Shown: positions 18,620 through 26,744, numbered from the stretch's first letter. The stretch: DNA of 64,000 nt from CAWACP01 sp963780655 (GCA_963780655.1 CAWACP010000005.1:248001-312000); one strand, 5' to 3'. Notes: generated from the letters alone by a model not told the origin. Numbers and translations: made by a program.

Positions 18620-18984
18620 GGAGGAACTTCGCGTCCGGCGCGGTCTGGGAAGATATCGTGGGCTATTCGCGCGTGGTGCGCACCGGGCCCCATGTGCACG
18701 TTGCGGGCACGACTGCTCCGGGTCCCGATGCCGGCAAACAGACGAGAGCGATTCTCGAGCGCGTTCAGCAGGCGTTGCAGCAGGCCGGCGCGGACATGCG
18801 CCACGTGGTGCGGACGCGGATGTTCGTCACCGACATTTCCCAATGGGAGGCCATCGCAGCGGTGCACGCCGAGTTCTTCAGAGACGTGCGCCCGGTGGCG
18901 ACGATGGTGGAAGTGCGCAGGCTGATCTCTCCCGAGTTGCTGGTGGAGATCGAAGTGGACGCGTACGTGGAGCGGGGGAACTAA
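18616..18984 (+). CDS. RidA/YjgF-family enamine/imine deaminase
   Basis: The 122-residue protein has the RidA fold signature: YSRVVRTGPHVHVAGTTA, an ILERVQQALQQAGADMRHVVRTRMFVTDI helix-strand unit, and the C-terminal RPVATMVEVRRLISPELLVEIEVDAY. The arginine that binds carboxylate substrates (VVRTRMFV) is present. The final Glu of IEVDAYVE takes the place of the catalytic region in classical RidA (IEIEAVA), so it may belong to a Rid subgroup. RidA hydrolyses reactive 2-aminoacrylate-type enamines. ATGA overlap with the VWFA gene suggests coupling, an odd pairing of exported and cytosolic proteins. Confidence 0.88.
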   Translation: MRRNFASGAVWEDIVGYSRVVRTGPHVHVAGTTAPGPDAGKQTRAILERVQQALQQAGADMRHVVRTRMFVTDISQWEAIAAVHAEFFRDVRPVATMVEVRRLISPELLVEIEVDAYVERGN

Positions 18985-18985
18985 A

Positions 18986-19108
18986 GGAATCAGAAGAATT
19001 AAGGGAATCAGAAGAATTATGGGAATCAGGAGAAGCGCAACCCGAGGCGCGCCTCATTCCTCTACTTCCTTTAATTCCCCAATTCCCTTTATTCCCTTTT
19101 TTATTCCC
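18986..19108. repeat. Purine/pyrimidine-asymmetric repeat tract between convergent genes
   Basis: Directly after the RidA stop, a GGGAATCAGAAGAATTA-type 17-18-bp unit occurs three times (18986-19002, 19003-19020 and a decayed copy 19021-19035). It is followed by an AGGCGCGCCT palindrome and a pyrimidine tract with several ATTCCC repeats reaching to the pitA stop. The two halves are roughly complementary, so the RNA of either strand could fold into a long hairpin. It may end transcription of both convergent genes. Confidence 0.5.
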
Positions 19109-20701
19109 TTACTGCCCCACCTGCCGGAAGGCCCAGAACAGGCACCCCGACAGCACGATGGACGCCGGCAGAGTCAGCACCCAGGCCATCAGCAGATTGC
19201 GCACGGTGCCCCACTGCAGGCCGGAATGATTTGCGGCCATCGTTCCGGCGACGCCCGACGACAGCACGTGCGTGGTGCTCACGGGCAGGCCGAGGCCGTC
19301 CGCGGCGCCGATGGTCAGCATGGCGGTGATCTCCGCGGCGGCGCCCTGCGCGTAGGTCAGGTGCTGTTTGCCGATCTTCTCGCCCACCGTCACCACAATC
19401 CGCTTCCAGCCGATCATGGTGCCCATCCCAAGCGCGATGGCCACGGCCACCTTCACCCAGAGAGGGATGAAGCGCGTCGCCAGGTCGAGATGCTTTTTGT
19501 AATTCGCGAACACGGCGGCATCGGCTGCGCTGAAAGCGGGTTTTTTCGATTTGGCCATCAGGCGGAGGGCTTCGCTCACCAGGTACATGTCGTTACGGAA
19601 ATTGCGGGTCCGTTCAGCGGGCACGTTCTTCAACTGCTTGTACATGGCCAGCTCATTGCTCATGTCGTTCACGAGCTCGCGCAGGGCCAGCGTGGTGTTT
19701 TTGGTGTAAGTGCGCGTGGCGACGTACGCCGTGACATCTTCGCGCGGGTCGGCCATCGAGGCGCTTTGCTCAACATAGTGATCGAGCGACTCCACCACCT
19801 GATGCGACACCGCGATGAAATCCTGGGATTGCTTCGCGGTCACGGCGTGGTTTACCGCGTACGCCGTAGGCACGGTGCCGATCAGGATCAGCATGATCAG
19901 TCCCATGCCCTTCTGGCCGTCGTTCGAACCGTGAAAGAAGCTGACCCCGGTGCAGGTGAGAAACAGCAGGCAACGAATCCAGAACGGCGGCGGCGCTTCG
20001 CCCTCGGGCGCCATGTAGAGCCTCTTGTCGGGAATGAGAGCCCTGCAGATCAGCAGAAGCAGCCAGGCGACCGAGAAACCAACCAGCGGCGAGAGGAGCA
20101 GGGACTTGCCGATGTTCAGGGCCTGGTTCCAGTCGACGCCGCTGGTGCCGCTCTTCACGGCCATGAACTGATTGGCTATACCGACGCCAATCACCGAGCC
20201 GATCAGCGTGTGCGAGCTTGATGCCGGCAGGCCCAGCCACCACGTGCCCAGATTCCAGATGATGGCCGCCACCAGCAACGCGAAGACCATGGCGAAGCCG
20301 GCCCCGCTGCCCACCTGCAGGATCAGTTCCACGGGCAACAAAGAGATGATGCTGAAAGCAACCGCGCCGCTCGATACCAGCACGCCGATGAAGTTCCACA
20401 TGCCCGACCACATCACGGCGACATGCGGCTCGAGCGAATGCGTATAGATAACGGTGGCAACGGCGTTGGCCGTATCGTGGAAGCCGTTCACGAACTCGAA
20501 CCCCAGCGCGACGAGGAGCGCGAGGCCGAGGAGTACAAACGGGAAGACTGACGTGGTCCGGACGGTCGACAGATCGGAGATCAGGTTGATACCCGCGTAT
20601 CCGATGCCGATTGCGACGACGATGCCGAAAATGAGGATCCCGATGCGGCCGGGACCTTTGTTGAGTTTTGCCTGTAAGGCGGGTGCGGGTGCAGTAGCCA
20701 T
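19109..20701 (-). CDS. pit: PiT-family inorganic phosphate transporter
   Basis: The 530-residue membrane protein has about 11 hydrophobic segments and the two PiT signature repeats. The first is GFEFVNGFHDTANAVATVIYTHSL near residue 70 with GLPASSSHTLIGS. The second is FFHGSNDGQKGMGLIML, with GLPVSTTHVLSSGVAGTM near the C-terminus. The central ~110-residue hydrophilic loop (DHYVEQSASMAD...FRNDMYLVSEALRL) is helical. PiT proteins import phosphate as a metal complex with protons. No Shine-Dalgarno precedes ATG 20701; a 12-bp inverted repeat abuts the start codon and a Pho-box-like repeat lies further upstream. Confidence 0.93.
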   Translation of the reverse strand: MATAPAPALQAKLNKGPGRIGILIFGIVVAIGIGYAGINLISDLSTVRTTSVFPFVLLGLALLVALGFEFVNGFHDTANAVATVIYTHSLEPHVAVMWSGMWNFIGVLVSSGAVAFSIISLLPVELILQVGSGAGFAMVFALLVAAIIWNLGTWWLGLPASSSHTLIGSVIGVGIANQFMAVKSGTSGVDWNQALNIGKSLLLSPLVGFSVAWLLLLICRALIPDKRLYMAPEGEAPPPFWIRCLLFLTCTGVSFFHGSNDGQKGMGLIMLILIGTVPTAYAVNHAVTAKQSQDFIAVSHQVVESLDHYVEQSASMADPREDVTAYVATRTYTKNTTLALRELVNDMSNELAMYKQLKNVPAERTRNFRNDMYLVSEALRLMAKSKKPAFSAADAAVFANYKKHLDLATRFIPLWVKVAVAIALGMGTMIGWKRIVVTVGEKIGKQHLTYAQGAAAEITAMLTIGAADGLGLPVSTTHVLSSGVAGTMAANHSGLQWGTVRNLLMAWVLTLPASIVLSGCLFWAFRQVGQ

Positions 20702-20738
20702 ATGGTTGCCGGTTTACGGAGAATACACCGGCAACCAT
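20702..20738 (-). promoter_or_regulatory. Inverted repeat abutting the pit start codon
   Basis: ATGGTTGCCGGT (20702-20713) and ACCGGCAACCAT (20727-20738) form a perfect 12-bp inverted repeat with a 13-nt loop, ending exactly at the start codon. In mRNA it would be a stable hairpin where the ribosome-binding site should be. It could be an operator or a translational control hairpin. Confidence 0.5.
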
Positions 20739-20758
20739 GACGCGCCGTTTACAGCGGT

Positions 20759-20776
20759 ATGACGATTGGATGACCG
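20759..20776 (-). promoter_or_regulatory. Putative Pho box upstream of pit
   Basis: On the minus strand CGGTCATCCAATCGTCAT has two 7-mers (CGGTCAT, TCGTCAT) separated by four bases. They match the CTGTCAT consensus at 6/7 and 5/7, with the 11-bp period typical of PhoB sites. It lies 58 bp upstream of the phosphate transporter start. A single site read by eye; weak without a genome-wide motif. Confidence 0.3.
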
Positions 20777-20852
20777 TGCCGGCGGCGCCGTGAAAGTGAA
20801 CGAGCGCGTGTTTCAGATGCTGCTGAAAAAGCAACTGCGCAGGCTAAAGCCC

Positions 20853-21060
20853 AATGCCATATAGTTTTCCCGCTTTCGAACACCTGGCCGATGTGGGGCG
20901 GGCGCCCTCGCCCGCGGCCGGCGCCCCCGCCGGCCTGCTCCCATACGCGACAACTCTACTCTCCGCGCGGCCAGCGGGGCCGGGGGGCCCCGCGCAGGCC
21001 GGGGGGCCTGCCCCACAAAAGGACTTCGACTCAGCTCGCCGTCGAAAACTATATGGCATT
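20853..21060. mobile_element. 208-bp MITE-like element, copy 2 (inverted)
   Basis: This is the same element as at 12596-12803, in opposite orientation, with the same 17-bp terminal inverted repeats and identical total length. The differences are two compensating homopolymer length changes and two substitutions. It too interrupts a REP-like unit: AGGCTA is present on both flanks, in GCAGGCTAAAGCCC before and AGGCTAGCC after. Confidence 0.75.
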
Positions 21061-21073
21061 AGGCTAGCCTCCT

Positions 21074-21480
21074 CTACTTCAGGGTCAGAGATACCGGGTT
21101 GGACGCGATCCCGTCCGCGGTAACCACGAGCGTTACCGGTCCCGTGCCGGCCAGCGAGGCCGGGAGCGGGCCAATGTTCACCTGATCCTCGCCGACATAC
21201 CCTTGAGCCGCAGAACCACCGCGGCCACCGACCGTTGCCGTTCAGTTCAAATATGCCCGGCGCCAGCGCGACAATCTGCTTCGTCTTGCTGATGGTGGAG
21301 GCTCCGTTGTTCACCGTGAAGGTGGCGGGACCGGCGGCCGTGCCGGTCGGAACCTCGAAATTGAATGCCACGCAGAACACCGCCCATCTCAACTCGGGCA
21401 CCGCCGCGAATTCGACCATTTCCGTGTACCTCAACGGCGATGGGACCAGGCGCCAGGCTCAGAACGGAGTTCAAGTTGCG
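21074..21480 (-). pseudogene. Frameshifted remnant of a TIGR03437 (Solibacter-type) C-terminal domain
   Basis: One frame reads VAFNFEVPTGTAAGP, TFTVNNGAS and VALAPGIFELNGNG (about 21400-21200). The continuation of the domain (GYVGEDQVNIGPLPASLAG, VTLVVTADGIASNP, VSLTLK and stop TAG at 21074) is in another frame, so a frameshift lies near 21200-21230. These strings match the conserved end of TIGR03437 proteins, exported acidobacterial proteins. The large N-terminal part that should precede it is missing. The MITE-like element sits just beyond its 3' end. It is a dead fragment of an exported protein gene. Confidence 0.65.
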
Positions 21481-21506
21481 TGATTCCGGCATGCAACAAC
21501 AACTCC

Positions 21507-22133
21507 TCAGAAATCAATGGTGGAGAGAACTTCCGACGGCTTCTTGTCGAAGGCCCTGCAGATGGCCAGCAGGCTCTCGATGCTGGGCATATTGGCGCCG
21601 CGCTCGATAGAGCTGATCTGAGAAACGCTGAGCCGGGTGGATGCCGCGAGGTCCTTCAGAGACCAGTCGCGTTCCACCCTCAGCAGCTTGATGCGGTGCC
21701 CGAGGCGCTCGCGCAGGCGGTCCTGCATGGTCCGGCCCAGGCTGAACGTCTCCACGGCATTGGCGAGCGTCTGGCGGAGTTGCGCGAGCGTGAACGGCTT
21801 GGAGAGATAGTCGAAGACCCGCAGCTTGAAGGTGGTGCGCATATCCTCGAGTGACGGGTAGCCCGTAATGACGATCACGCACATATTGGGATGCGCGGTA
21901 AGGATCTGCTCCAGCACCTTCTCGCCGCGGTGTTCACCCATCTTCATGTCCAGCAGGACCATGTCGGGCAGACGCTGCTCCATTGCAGGAAACAGCTCCT
22001 CCGGCTGCGCAAACGCGCGAACGGAATACTGGCCCTCATCCCTGAGGGTGTCCTCCAGATAGGTGCGAAAGTCAGGATCATCGTCCAGGATGGCGACATC
22101 CACAAGGCTGGCGTTCGTACTTTGGTCTGTCAT
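21507..22133 (-). CDS. Response regulator: REC domain plus XRE-type helix-turn-helix
   Basis: The 208-residue protein has a receiver domain (VAILDDDPDFRTYL, phosphoacceptor in MVLLDMKMGEH, VIVITGYPS, DYLSKPFTLAQL). A linker helix is followed by an XRE/Cro HTH: LRVERDWSLKDLAASTRLSVSQISSIERGANMPSIESL. REC fused to an XRE HTH is uncommon compared with OmpR or NarL types. ATG 22133 (MTDQSTN) is preferred to an upstream GTG. It lies divergent to a hybrid histidine kinase, 202 bp away, and the two probably form one signalling pair. Targets unknown; the HTH could bind the shared intergenic region. Confidence 0.88.
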   Translation of the reverse strand: MTDQSTNASLVDVAILDDDPDFRTYLEDTLRDEGQYSVRAFAQPEELFPAMEQRLPDMVLLDMKMGEHRGEKVLEQILTAHPNMCVIVITGYPSLEDMRTTFKLRVFDYLSKPFTLAQLRQTLANAVETFSLGRTMQDRLRERLGHRIKLLRVERDWSLKDLAASTRLSVSQISSIERGANMPSIESLLAICRAFDKKPSEVLSTIDF

Positions 22134-22335
22134 GAGCACAGGATGCGTCGAGGCGAATGGCACAAATTATTACACAAAAGCCATAGTGATTGCACCTGGG
22201 CGGCGCCGATGGCCGAGCCGAGAAGAGCCCAGTGTGAGCGGCCTCACCCAGACGGCTTTCCGTCGCGGTACAATTCTGTGTTTGTTCCGAACGCACCGGC
22301 AATGCTCCTGACATGAATACAGGCGGGTCCCTCGG

Positions 22336-24627
22336 ATGAGCTTCGAGATTGTACGCGCTCTCCTTGTCGAAGACAATCCCGCCGACGCTCGGCTCTTCCG
22401 CGAGTACGTGAAGGCGGCTGGGCAGACGCAGCTTCAGCTCACCCACGCGCTCACGCTTGGGCAAGGCATCGAACATTTGCGCGCGGAGCAATATGACATC
22501 GTCCTGCTCGACCTGAGCCTTCCGGATGCGTCGGGCCTCGAGACGGTTATACAGGTCCACGCCCTTTTTCCAACCGTGCCCATCGTTGTTCTCTCCGGTC
22601 TGGATGATGAGCCCACCGCGGCGCGGGCGGTGCGCGAGGGCGCCCAGGATTATCTGGTCAAAGGGCGGGTTGACGGCCAACTGCTGCTGCGGTCCATGCG
22701 CTACGCGATGGAGCGCTTCCGCGCCATCGAGGCGCTGCGGCGGCGCGAGGAACACTTCCGCGCTCTGATAGAACACGCTCTGGACCTGATCGCCATCATC
22801 CAGCCGGCCGGCATCATCCGTTATGCCAGCCCCTCCTATGAACGGATTCTCGGCTGGCGCCCCGGGGAACTTACCGGCATCAATATGCTGTCCCTGGTTC
22901 ATCCCGAAGATCATGCCGCGATGGCCGGCGCGCTGTCGGCGAATAACGGGCAGTGGCATTTCGAGTGCCGCTTCCGGCACAAAGACGGGACCTGGCGCGT
23001 GGTGGAATCGTCTGTGCGCGACCTTTCCAATGTTCCGGGCGTGCAGGGAACAGTGGTTAACTCCCGCGATGTGACCGAACGCCGCAACTTTGAGGAGCGG
23101 CTGCAGCACGCAAACCAGACGTTACGCGCGGTGGTACAGGCGTCGCCCCTGGCCATCTACTCGGTGAACATGGACGGCACGGTACAAACCTGGAACTCCG
23201 CTGCCGAGAAAATGTTTGGCTGGGCGGAGCGGGATGTTGTCGGCCACCCGGTTCCGCCTATGGCCCAGCCGGGCGAACCGAGCATCTCCGAACGCCTCGA
23301 GCAAGCACGGGAAGGCCAGGTGTCCTCCGGGCTGGAGATGCGCTTTCTGAGGCGTGAGGGCTCCACCATGGATGCCACCGTTTGGAGCGAGCTGTTGCGG
23401 GATTCCGGCGGCACGGTGACGGGGCTGGTGGACATCGTGGCTGACGTCACCGAACGCAAGCTGCTGGAGCAGCAGGTCCGGCAGTCGCAGAAGATGGACG
23501 CCATCGCGCGGCTGGCCGGCGGCGTCGCCCATGACTTCAATAATCTTCTGACCGTCATAACCGGTTACACGCATCTGCTGCTGGCGAAGGTACTGCCGGG
23601 CGATCCGGCGCGGGGCGAACTCGAACAGGTGGCGCGGGCCGCCGAACGCGCGGGCGACCTTACTCTGCAGTTGGTGGCCTTCAGCCGGCGCCAACTGGTG
23701 CGCTCGCGCACGCTCGATCTGGGCGCGCTGATGGTGGATGCCGAACCGATGCTGCGGCGCGCCGCCGGCGATGCCGTGGATCTGAATGCGGTGATTCAGC
23801 CGGACATCTGGCCCGTGCTTGCGGATCCCGGGCAGGTGGAGCAGGTGCTGCTGAACCTGGCCCTCAATGCGCGCGATGCCATGCCTCGCGGAGGCGTCCT
23901 TACCATCGCGGTGGCAAACTGCGCGCTTGATGGCGAAGCAGCCGCGGTGGCCGGCGTTGAGCCAGGGCGTTATGTGTCCATCGTGGTGCGCGATACCGGC
24001 GTGGGCATGAGCGCGGACGTAAAGGCCCACGTCTTTGAACCGTTCTTTACCACCAAGGAGCAGGGCAAAGGGACCGGCCTGGGGCTGTCCACAAGCTACG
24101 GAATCATCCGGCAGAATGCCGGGAACATTCGCGTCTTGTCGGAAATCGGGAAGGGCGCCGCGTTTACCATCTGGCTGCCGGCCGCTGCGGAGGGCGCCGT
24201 GGAACTCGCGCCTGAGAGGCCGGACCGAGTTTCACTCGCGGGATCGCAGACCGTGCTGTTGTACGAGGACGAACCGGAGGTGCGTTCGGTTCTCCAGGAC
24301 ATGCTGTCGCACGCCGGTTACCAGGTGCTTGCCTGCGCTTCTCCCGAGGAAACGATGCGCGTGGCGGAGAGGCATGACGGCGACATCGACCTGCTGATAT
24401 CCGAACTGCGCCACCCAAGGGCGGGTGGAACGCCGCTGGAGGAAAGAGTCAGGAGAGTGCGGCCGAATATCGCCGTTCTGTATATTTCGGGACCGAGTGA
24501 AGACCCGTCCAGGACGCCGGCGCACAATGTCGTTTTCCTGCGGAAGCCGTTCACGCCCGAGACTCTGAGTCTGCGCGTAACCGAAGCGCTTTCGAAGACG
24601 GTACACGGCCGCGCCGGCGACGATTGA
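22336..24627 (+). CDS. Hybrid histidine kinase: REC-PAS-PAS-HisKA-HATPase-degenerate REC
   Basis: This is a 763-residue cytosolic sensor. REC1 spans ~5-125 with phosphoacceptor Asp59 (IVLLDLSLPDASG). Two PAS domains lie at ~140-250 and ~260-375. HisKA has His399 in GGVAHDFNNLL; the ATPase shows N511, DTGVGM (553-558) and GKGTGLGL. A C-terminal receiver-like domain occupies ~636-755. In that last domain the phosphoacceptor position reads LLISELRHP, so Glu690 replaces Asp; it keeps the acidic pocket (YEDEPE) and the Lys of LRKPF. It may act as a constitutive or docking module. A TACAAT at 22269-22274 could be its -10. The divergent REC-HTH gene is the likely output partner. Confidence 0.92.
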   Translation: MSFEIVRALLVEDNPADARLFREYVKAAGQTQLQLTHALTLGQGIEHLRAEQYDIVLLDLSLPDASGLETVIQVHALFPTVPIVVLSGLDDEPTAARAVREGAQDYLVKGRVDGQLLLRSMRYAMERFRAIEALRRREEHFRALIEHALDLIAIIQPAGIIRYASPSYERILGWRPGELTGINMLSLVHPEDHAAMAGALSANNGQWHFECRFRHKDGTWRVVESSVRDLSNVPGVQGTVVNSRDVTERRNFEERLQHANQTLRAVVQASPLAIYSVNMDGTVQTWNSAAEKMFGWAERDVVGHPVPPMAQPGEPSISERLEQAREGQVSSGLEMRFLRREGSTMDATVWSELLRDSGGTVTGLVDIVADVTERKLLEQQVRQSQKMDAIARLAGGVAHDFNNLLTVITGYTHLLLAKVLPGDPARGELEQVARAAERAGDLTLQLVAFSRRQLVRSRTLDLGALMVDAEPMLRRAAGDAVDLNAVIQPDIWPVLADPGQVEQVLLNLALNARDAMPRGGVLTIAVANCALDGEAAAVAGVEPGRYVSIVVRDTGVGMSADVKAHVFEPFFTTKEQGKGTGLGLSTSYGIIRQNAGNIRVLSEIGKGAAFTIWLPAAAEGAVELAPERPDRVSLAGSQTVLLYEDEPEVRSVLQDMLSHAGYQVLACASPEETMRVAERHDGDIDLLISELRHPRAGGTPLEERVRRVRPNIAVLYISGPSEDPSRTPAHNVVFLRKPFTPETLSLRVTEALSKTVHGRAGDD

Positions 24628-24675
24628 AGCGCGTGGCGCGAGCCCGCAGGCGTCGACTCTACGCCGGGACGCCGC

Positions 24676-24858
24676 TCAGCCGTGGCCGAGGTACATCAGC
24701 CAGCCGATGGAGAACAGCGCGATCACGAAGTACGCGAAGCAGCGGACGCCGTAGCGGAGGCGATCGCGATCGTTCTTCTTCGTCACTACTCCCAGCACGA
24801 TTGAGCTGAGCAGAGCGAACAGAAGCGCTGCTTCGAAATGGGTGAGGCTGAGCTTCAT
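24676..24858 (-). CDS. Small two-TM membrane protein, 60 aa
   Basis: The 60-residue protein has two predicted transmembrane segments (ALLFALLSSIVLGVV and CFAYFVIALFSIGWLMYLG) separated by a charged loop KKNDRDRLRYG. Its ATG lies one base after the stop of the DUF6677 gene, so translation is almost certainly coupled, which supports it as a real gene. I recognise no family. It may be a partner or stabiliser of the adjacent multi-spanning protein. Confidence 0.7.
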   Translation of the reverse strand: MKLSLTHFEAALLFALLSSIVLGVVTKKNDRDRLRYGVRCFAYFVIALFSIGWLMYLGHG

Positions 24859-24859
24859 T

Positions 24860-25273
24860 TCAGTCTTTCTTCCCCGTCGCGATCTCCCAGGCGTCCACCA
24901 TGGCGAGTATGTTCAGCAGGCCGGCGCCGACCAGGAACTTGGTTCCATAATCGTGCACGTGGCCGGCGACATCGGGTTGAGCGTAGCCCAGCCAGACACT
25001 GAGCAGATACAGCATGCCGTTGGCCAGGTTGGCCAGGAATCCGCCGTAGTAAATGATCACTGTCAGCAGGTCGCCCGACTGCGGATGGAACATGGCGCCA
25101 CGCATCATCAGGCCGAGCAGAAACATCAGCGCCACGGACAGCAGTACGAGCCCGCCGCGTCCGTAACGCTTCAACAGGAAGTGACCGCCGCCCGGAATGA
25201 GCCACGCCAGGGCGACCACCGCGCTCGGGGAGCGCGTGGCCGGCGCGGTACTGACAATTGCTTCGTTGGCCAT
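24860..25273 (-). CDS. DUF6677 family membrane protein
   Basis: The 137-residue protein has about four hydrophobic segments and the characteristic start of this acidobacterial family: VALAWLIPGGGHFLLKRYGRGGLVLLSVALMFLLGL. Later segments are IIYYGGFLANLANGMLYLLSV and FLVGAGLLNILAMVDAW. The PGxGH motif resembles TM2-domain-like proteins. Function is unknown. The first 20 residues are soluble and disordered. It forms a two-gene unit with the 60-residue membrane protein and is divergent from a small exported WXXGXW-type protein. Confidence 0.8.
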   Translation of the reverse strand: MANEAIVSTAPATRSPSAVVALAWLIPGGGHFLLKRYGRGGLVLLSVALMFLLGLMMRGAMFHPQSGDLLTVIIYYGGFLANLANGMLYLLSVWLGYAQPDVAGHVHDYGTKFLVGAGLLNILAMVDAWEIATGKKD

Positions 25274-25443
25274 GCGAACTTCTATTCTAGCCAGCCGCCC
25301 TGGCCGAATACCACCACTGCGCGTTTTCCATCGCCGCCGGGAAGTGCACGGGCATGGAAGCTCAATGACTTAGCCGCGGCAGGAAATTTGCATCGGCATA
25401 TGCAGACACGCCGCTCAAGGCGGGCGCGTTCAGGAGGATGGAA

Positions 25444-25755
25444 ATGAAACTGAAACTTGCCGCACTCGTACTACTGGCGGGTAGCGCCGCTTTCGCCGGA
25501 TCGAGGTGGTTTGTCGGAGTTGGGGTGGGGGTCGGGCCGGGATACTATGCGGCGCCGCCACCGCCGCCCGTTGTTGCTTATGTTCCGCCGCGGCCAGCCC
25601 CTGGCTACACATGGGTGGGCGGCTACTGGTATCCCGCGGGACCTCGATACTACTGGCATGCCGGCTACTGGGCGCGGCCGCCGTATTACGGTGCGCGCTG
25701 GATCGGCCCCAGCTATTACGGCCACCGCTATTATCGCGGATACTGGCGGCGGTAA
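25444..25755 (+). CDS. Exported YXWGXW-type repeat protein
   Basis: The 103-residue protein has a signal peptide (MKLKLAALVLLAGSAAFAGS) and a mature part of Pro, Tyr, Trp, Gly and Arg: APPPPPVVAYVPPRP, then YTWVGGYWYP and YYWHAGYWARPPYYG. The spaced W-G-W/Y motifs match the YXWGXW repeat family. An AGGAGG sits six bases before ATG 25444; ATG 25438 is too close to it. The protein is probably envelope-associated; its role is unknown. It is followed by a REP-like palindrome. Confidence 0.75.
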   Translation: MKLKLAALVLLAGSAAFAGSRWFVGVGVGVGPGYYAAPPPPPVVAYVPPRPAPGYTWVGGYWYPAGPRYYWHAGYWARPPYYGARWIGPSYYGHRYYRGYWRR

Positions 25756-25762
25756 TAACTGC

Positions 25763-25783
25763 GCAGGCTGAAGCCTGCTCTAC
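25763..25783. repeat. REP-like palindrome with CTCTAC tail
   Basis: GCAGGCTGAAGCCTGC plus tail TCTAC lies between convergent genes. It is one of the dispersed GCAGGCTnnAAGCCTGC/GTAGAG units found across the window. Confidence 0.7.
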
Positions 25784-25790
25784 CGTGATT

Positions 25791-26744
25791 CTAGTCTGCC
25801 GCGGCGCGCTTGAGGCGGTCGCGGATCGCCGACCATTCGGGGGTATCGGGCGGCAGCTCGATGGCGATCCACGGCCAGCCCTGCGCGTCCAGTTGGTGCA
25901 GGGTGTCGTAGAGAACAGCGGCGTAAGCATCCGCTTCCGTCGGCATTTGCACCGCGCGGCCGGCCTGCCGGGGCGTCGTGAGATACAAAAATGCTCCGGC
26001 GCCGTCCGGCAGAGTTGAACCTGGATGAGCCAGAACGACTCTGGTGGATGGACTGTAATGCCTGCGGTGCAAACCCGGGGACGGATGAGCTTCGTCGCCG
26101 GGCGCGTAGTCGAGGACGCCGACAGGCCCGATCAATGCTTCGAGCTGCTCGCGCGAGATCATCCCGGGCCGCACCAACAAAGGAGTCTCGCCGGCCACCG
26201 AGAGCACGGTCGATTCGATACCCACCTCGGATGGCCCGCCTTCCAGCACCATGTCGACGCGATCCCCCAGGCTCTGCCGCACATGCTCAGCGCGCGTCGG
26301 CGACAATCCCGCGAAACGATTCGCACTGGGCGCCGCAATCGGGACGCCCGCTTCGCGCAGAAGCGCGAGCGCAACGGGGTGCGCGGGAACGCGGACGCCG
26401 ACGGTGTCGAGCCCCGCGGTCACGGCCGCCGGCAGATTCGGGTGCTTCTTCAAAACCAGCGTCAACGGCCCCGGCCAGAAGCGGTTCGCCAGCAGCTCAG
26501 CTTCGCGCGGCCATTCGCGGACGATGAGACGCGCCAGCAGAATGGAGGCGACGTGGACGATCAGCGGGCTGTTGGATGGACGGCCCTTCGCGGCAAAGAT
26601 GCGTTGCACCGCTTCCGGATCGAGCGCGTTCGCGCCCAGGCCGTAGACGGTTTCGGTGGGGAATGCTACCAGACCGCCGGACCGGATCAGCGCGGCTGCT
26701 CGGGCGATCTCGGGATCGTTATTCGGGGGCGTCGTTTCCGTCAC
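25791..26744 (-). CDS. Threonylcarbamoyl-AMP synthase (Sua5/YwlC type)
   Basis: The 317-residue protein has an N-terminal YrdC domain (GGLVAFPTETVYGLGANA, FAAKGRPSNSPLIVHV, FWPGPLTLVLKK, PIAAPSANRFAG) and VGIESTVLSVAG. It also has the extra Sua5 C-terminal domain from ~215 (LHRRHYSPSTRVVL). It makes threonylcarbamoyl-AMP from threonine, bicarbonate and ATP for t6A37 in tRNA. Its start overlaps the end of prfB by 26 bases, so the two are probably cotranscribed and translationally coupled. Both act in translation accuracy. Length is normal for the two-domain form. Confidence 0.95.
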   Translation of the reverse strand: MTETTPPNNDPEIARAAALIRSGGLVAFPTETVYGLGANALDPEAVQRIFAAKGRPSNSPLIVHVASILLARLIVREWPREAELLANRFWPGPLTLVLKKHPNLPAAVTAGLDTVGVRVPAHPVALALLREAGVPIAAPSANRFAGLSPTRAEHVRQSLGDRVDMVLEGGPSEVGIESTVLSVAGETPLLVRPGMISREQLEALIGPVGVLDYAPGDEAHPSPGLHRRHYSPSTRVVLAHPGSTLPDGAGAFLYLTTPRQAGRAVQMPTEADAYAAVLYDTLHQLDAQGWPWIAIELPPDTPEWSAIRDRLKRAAAD

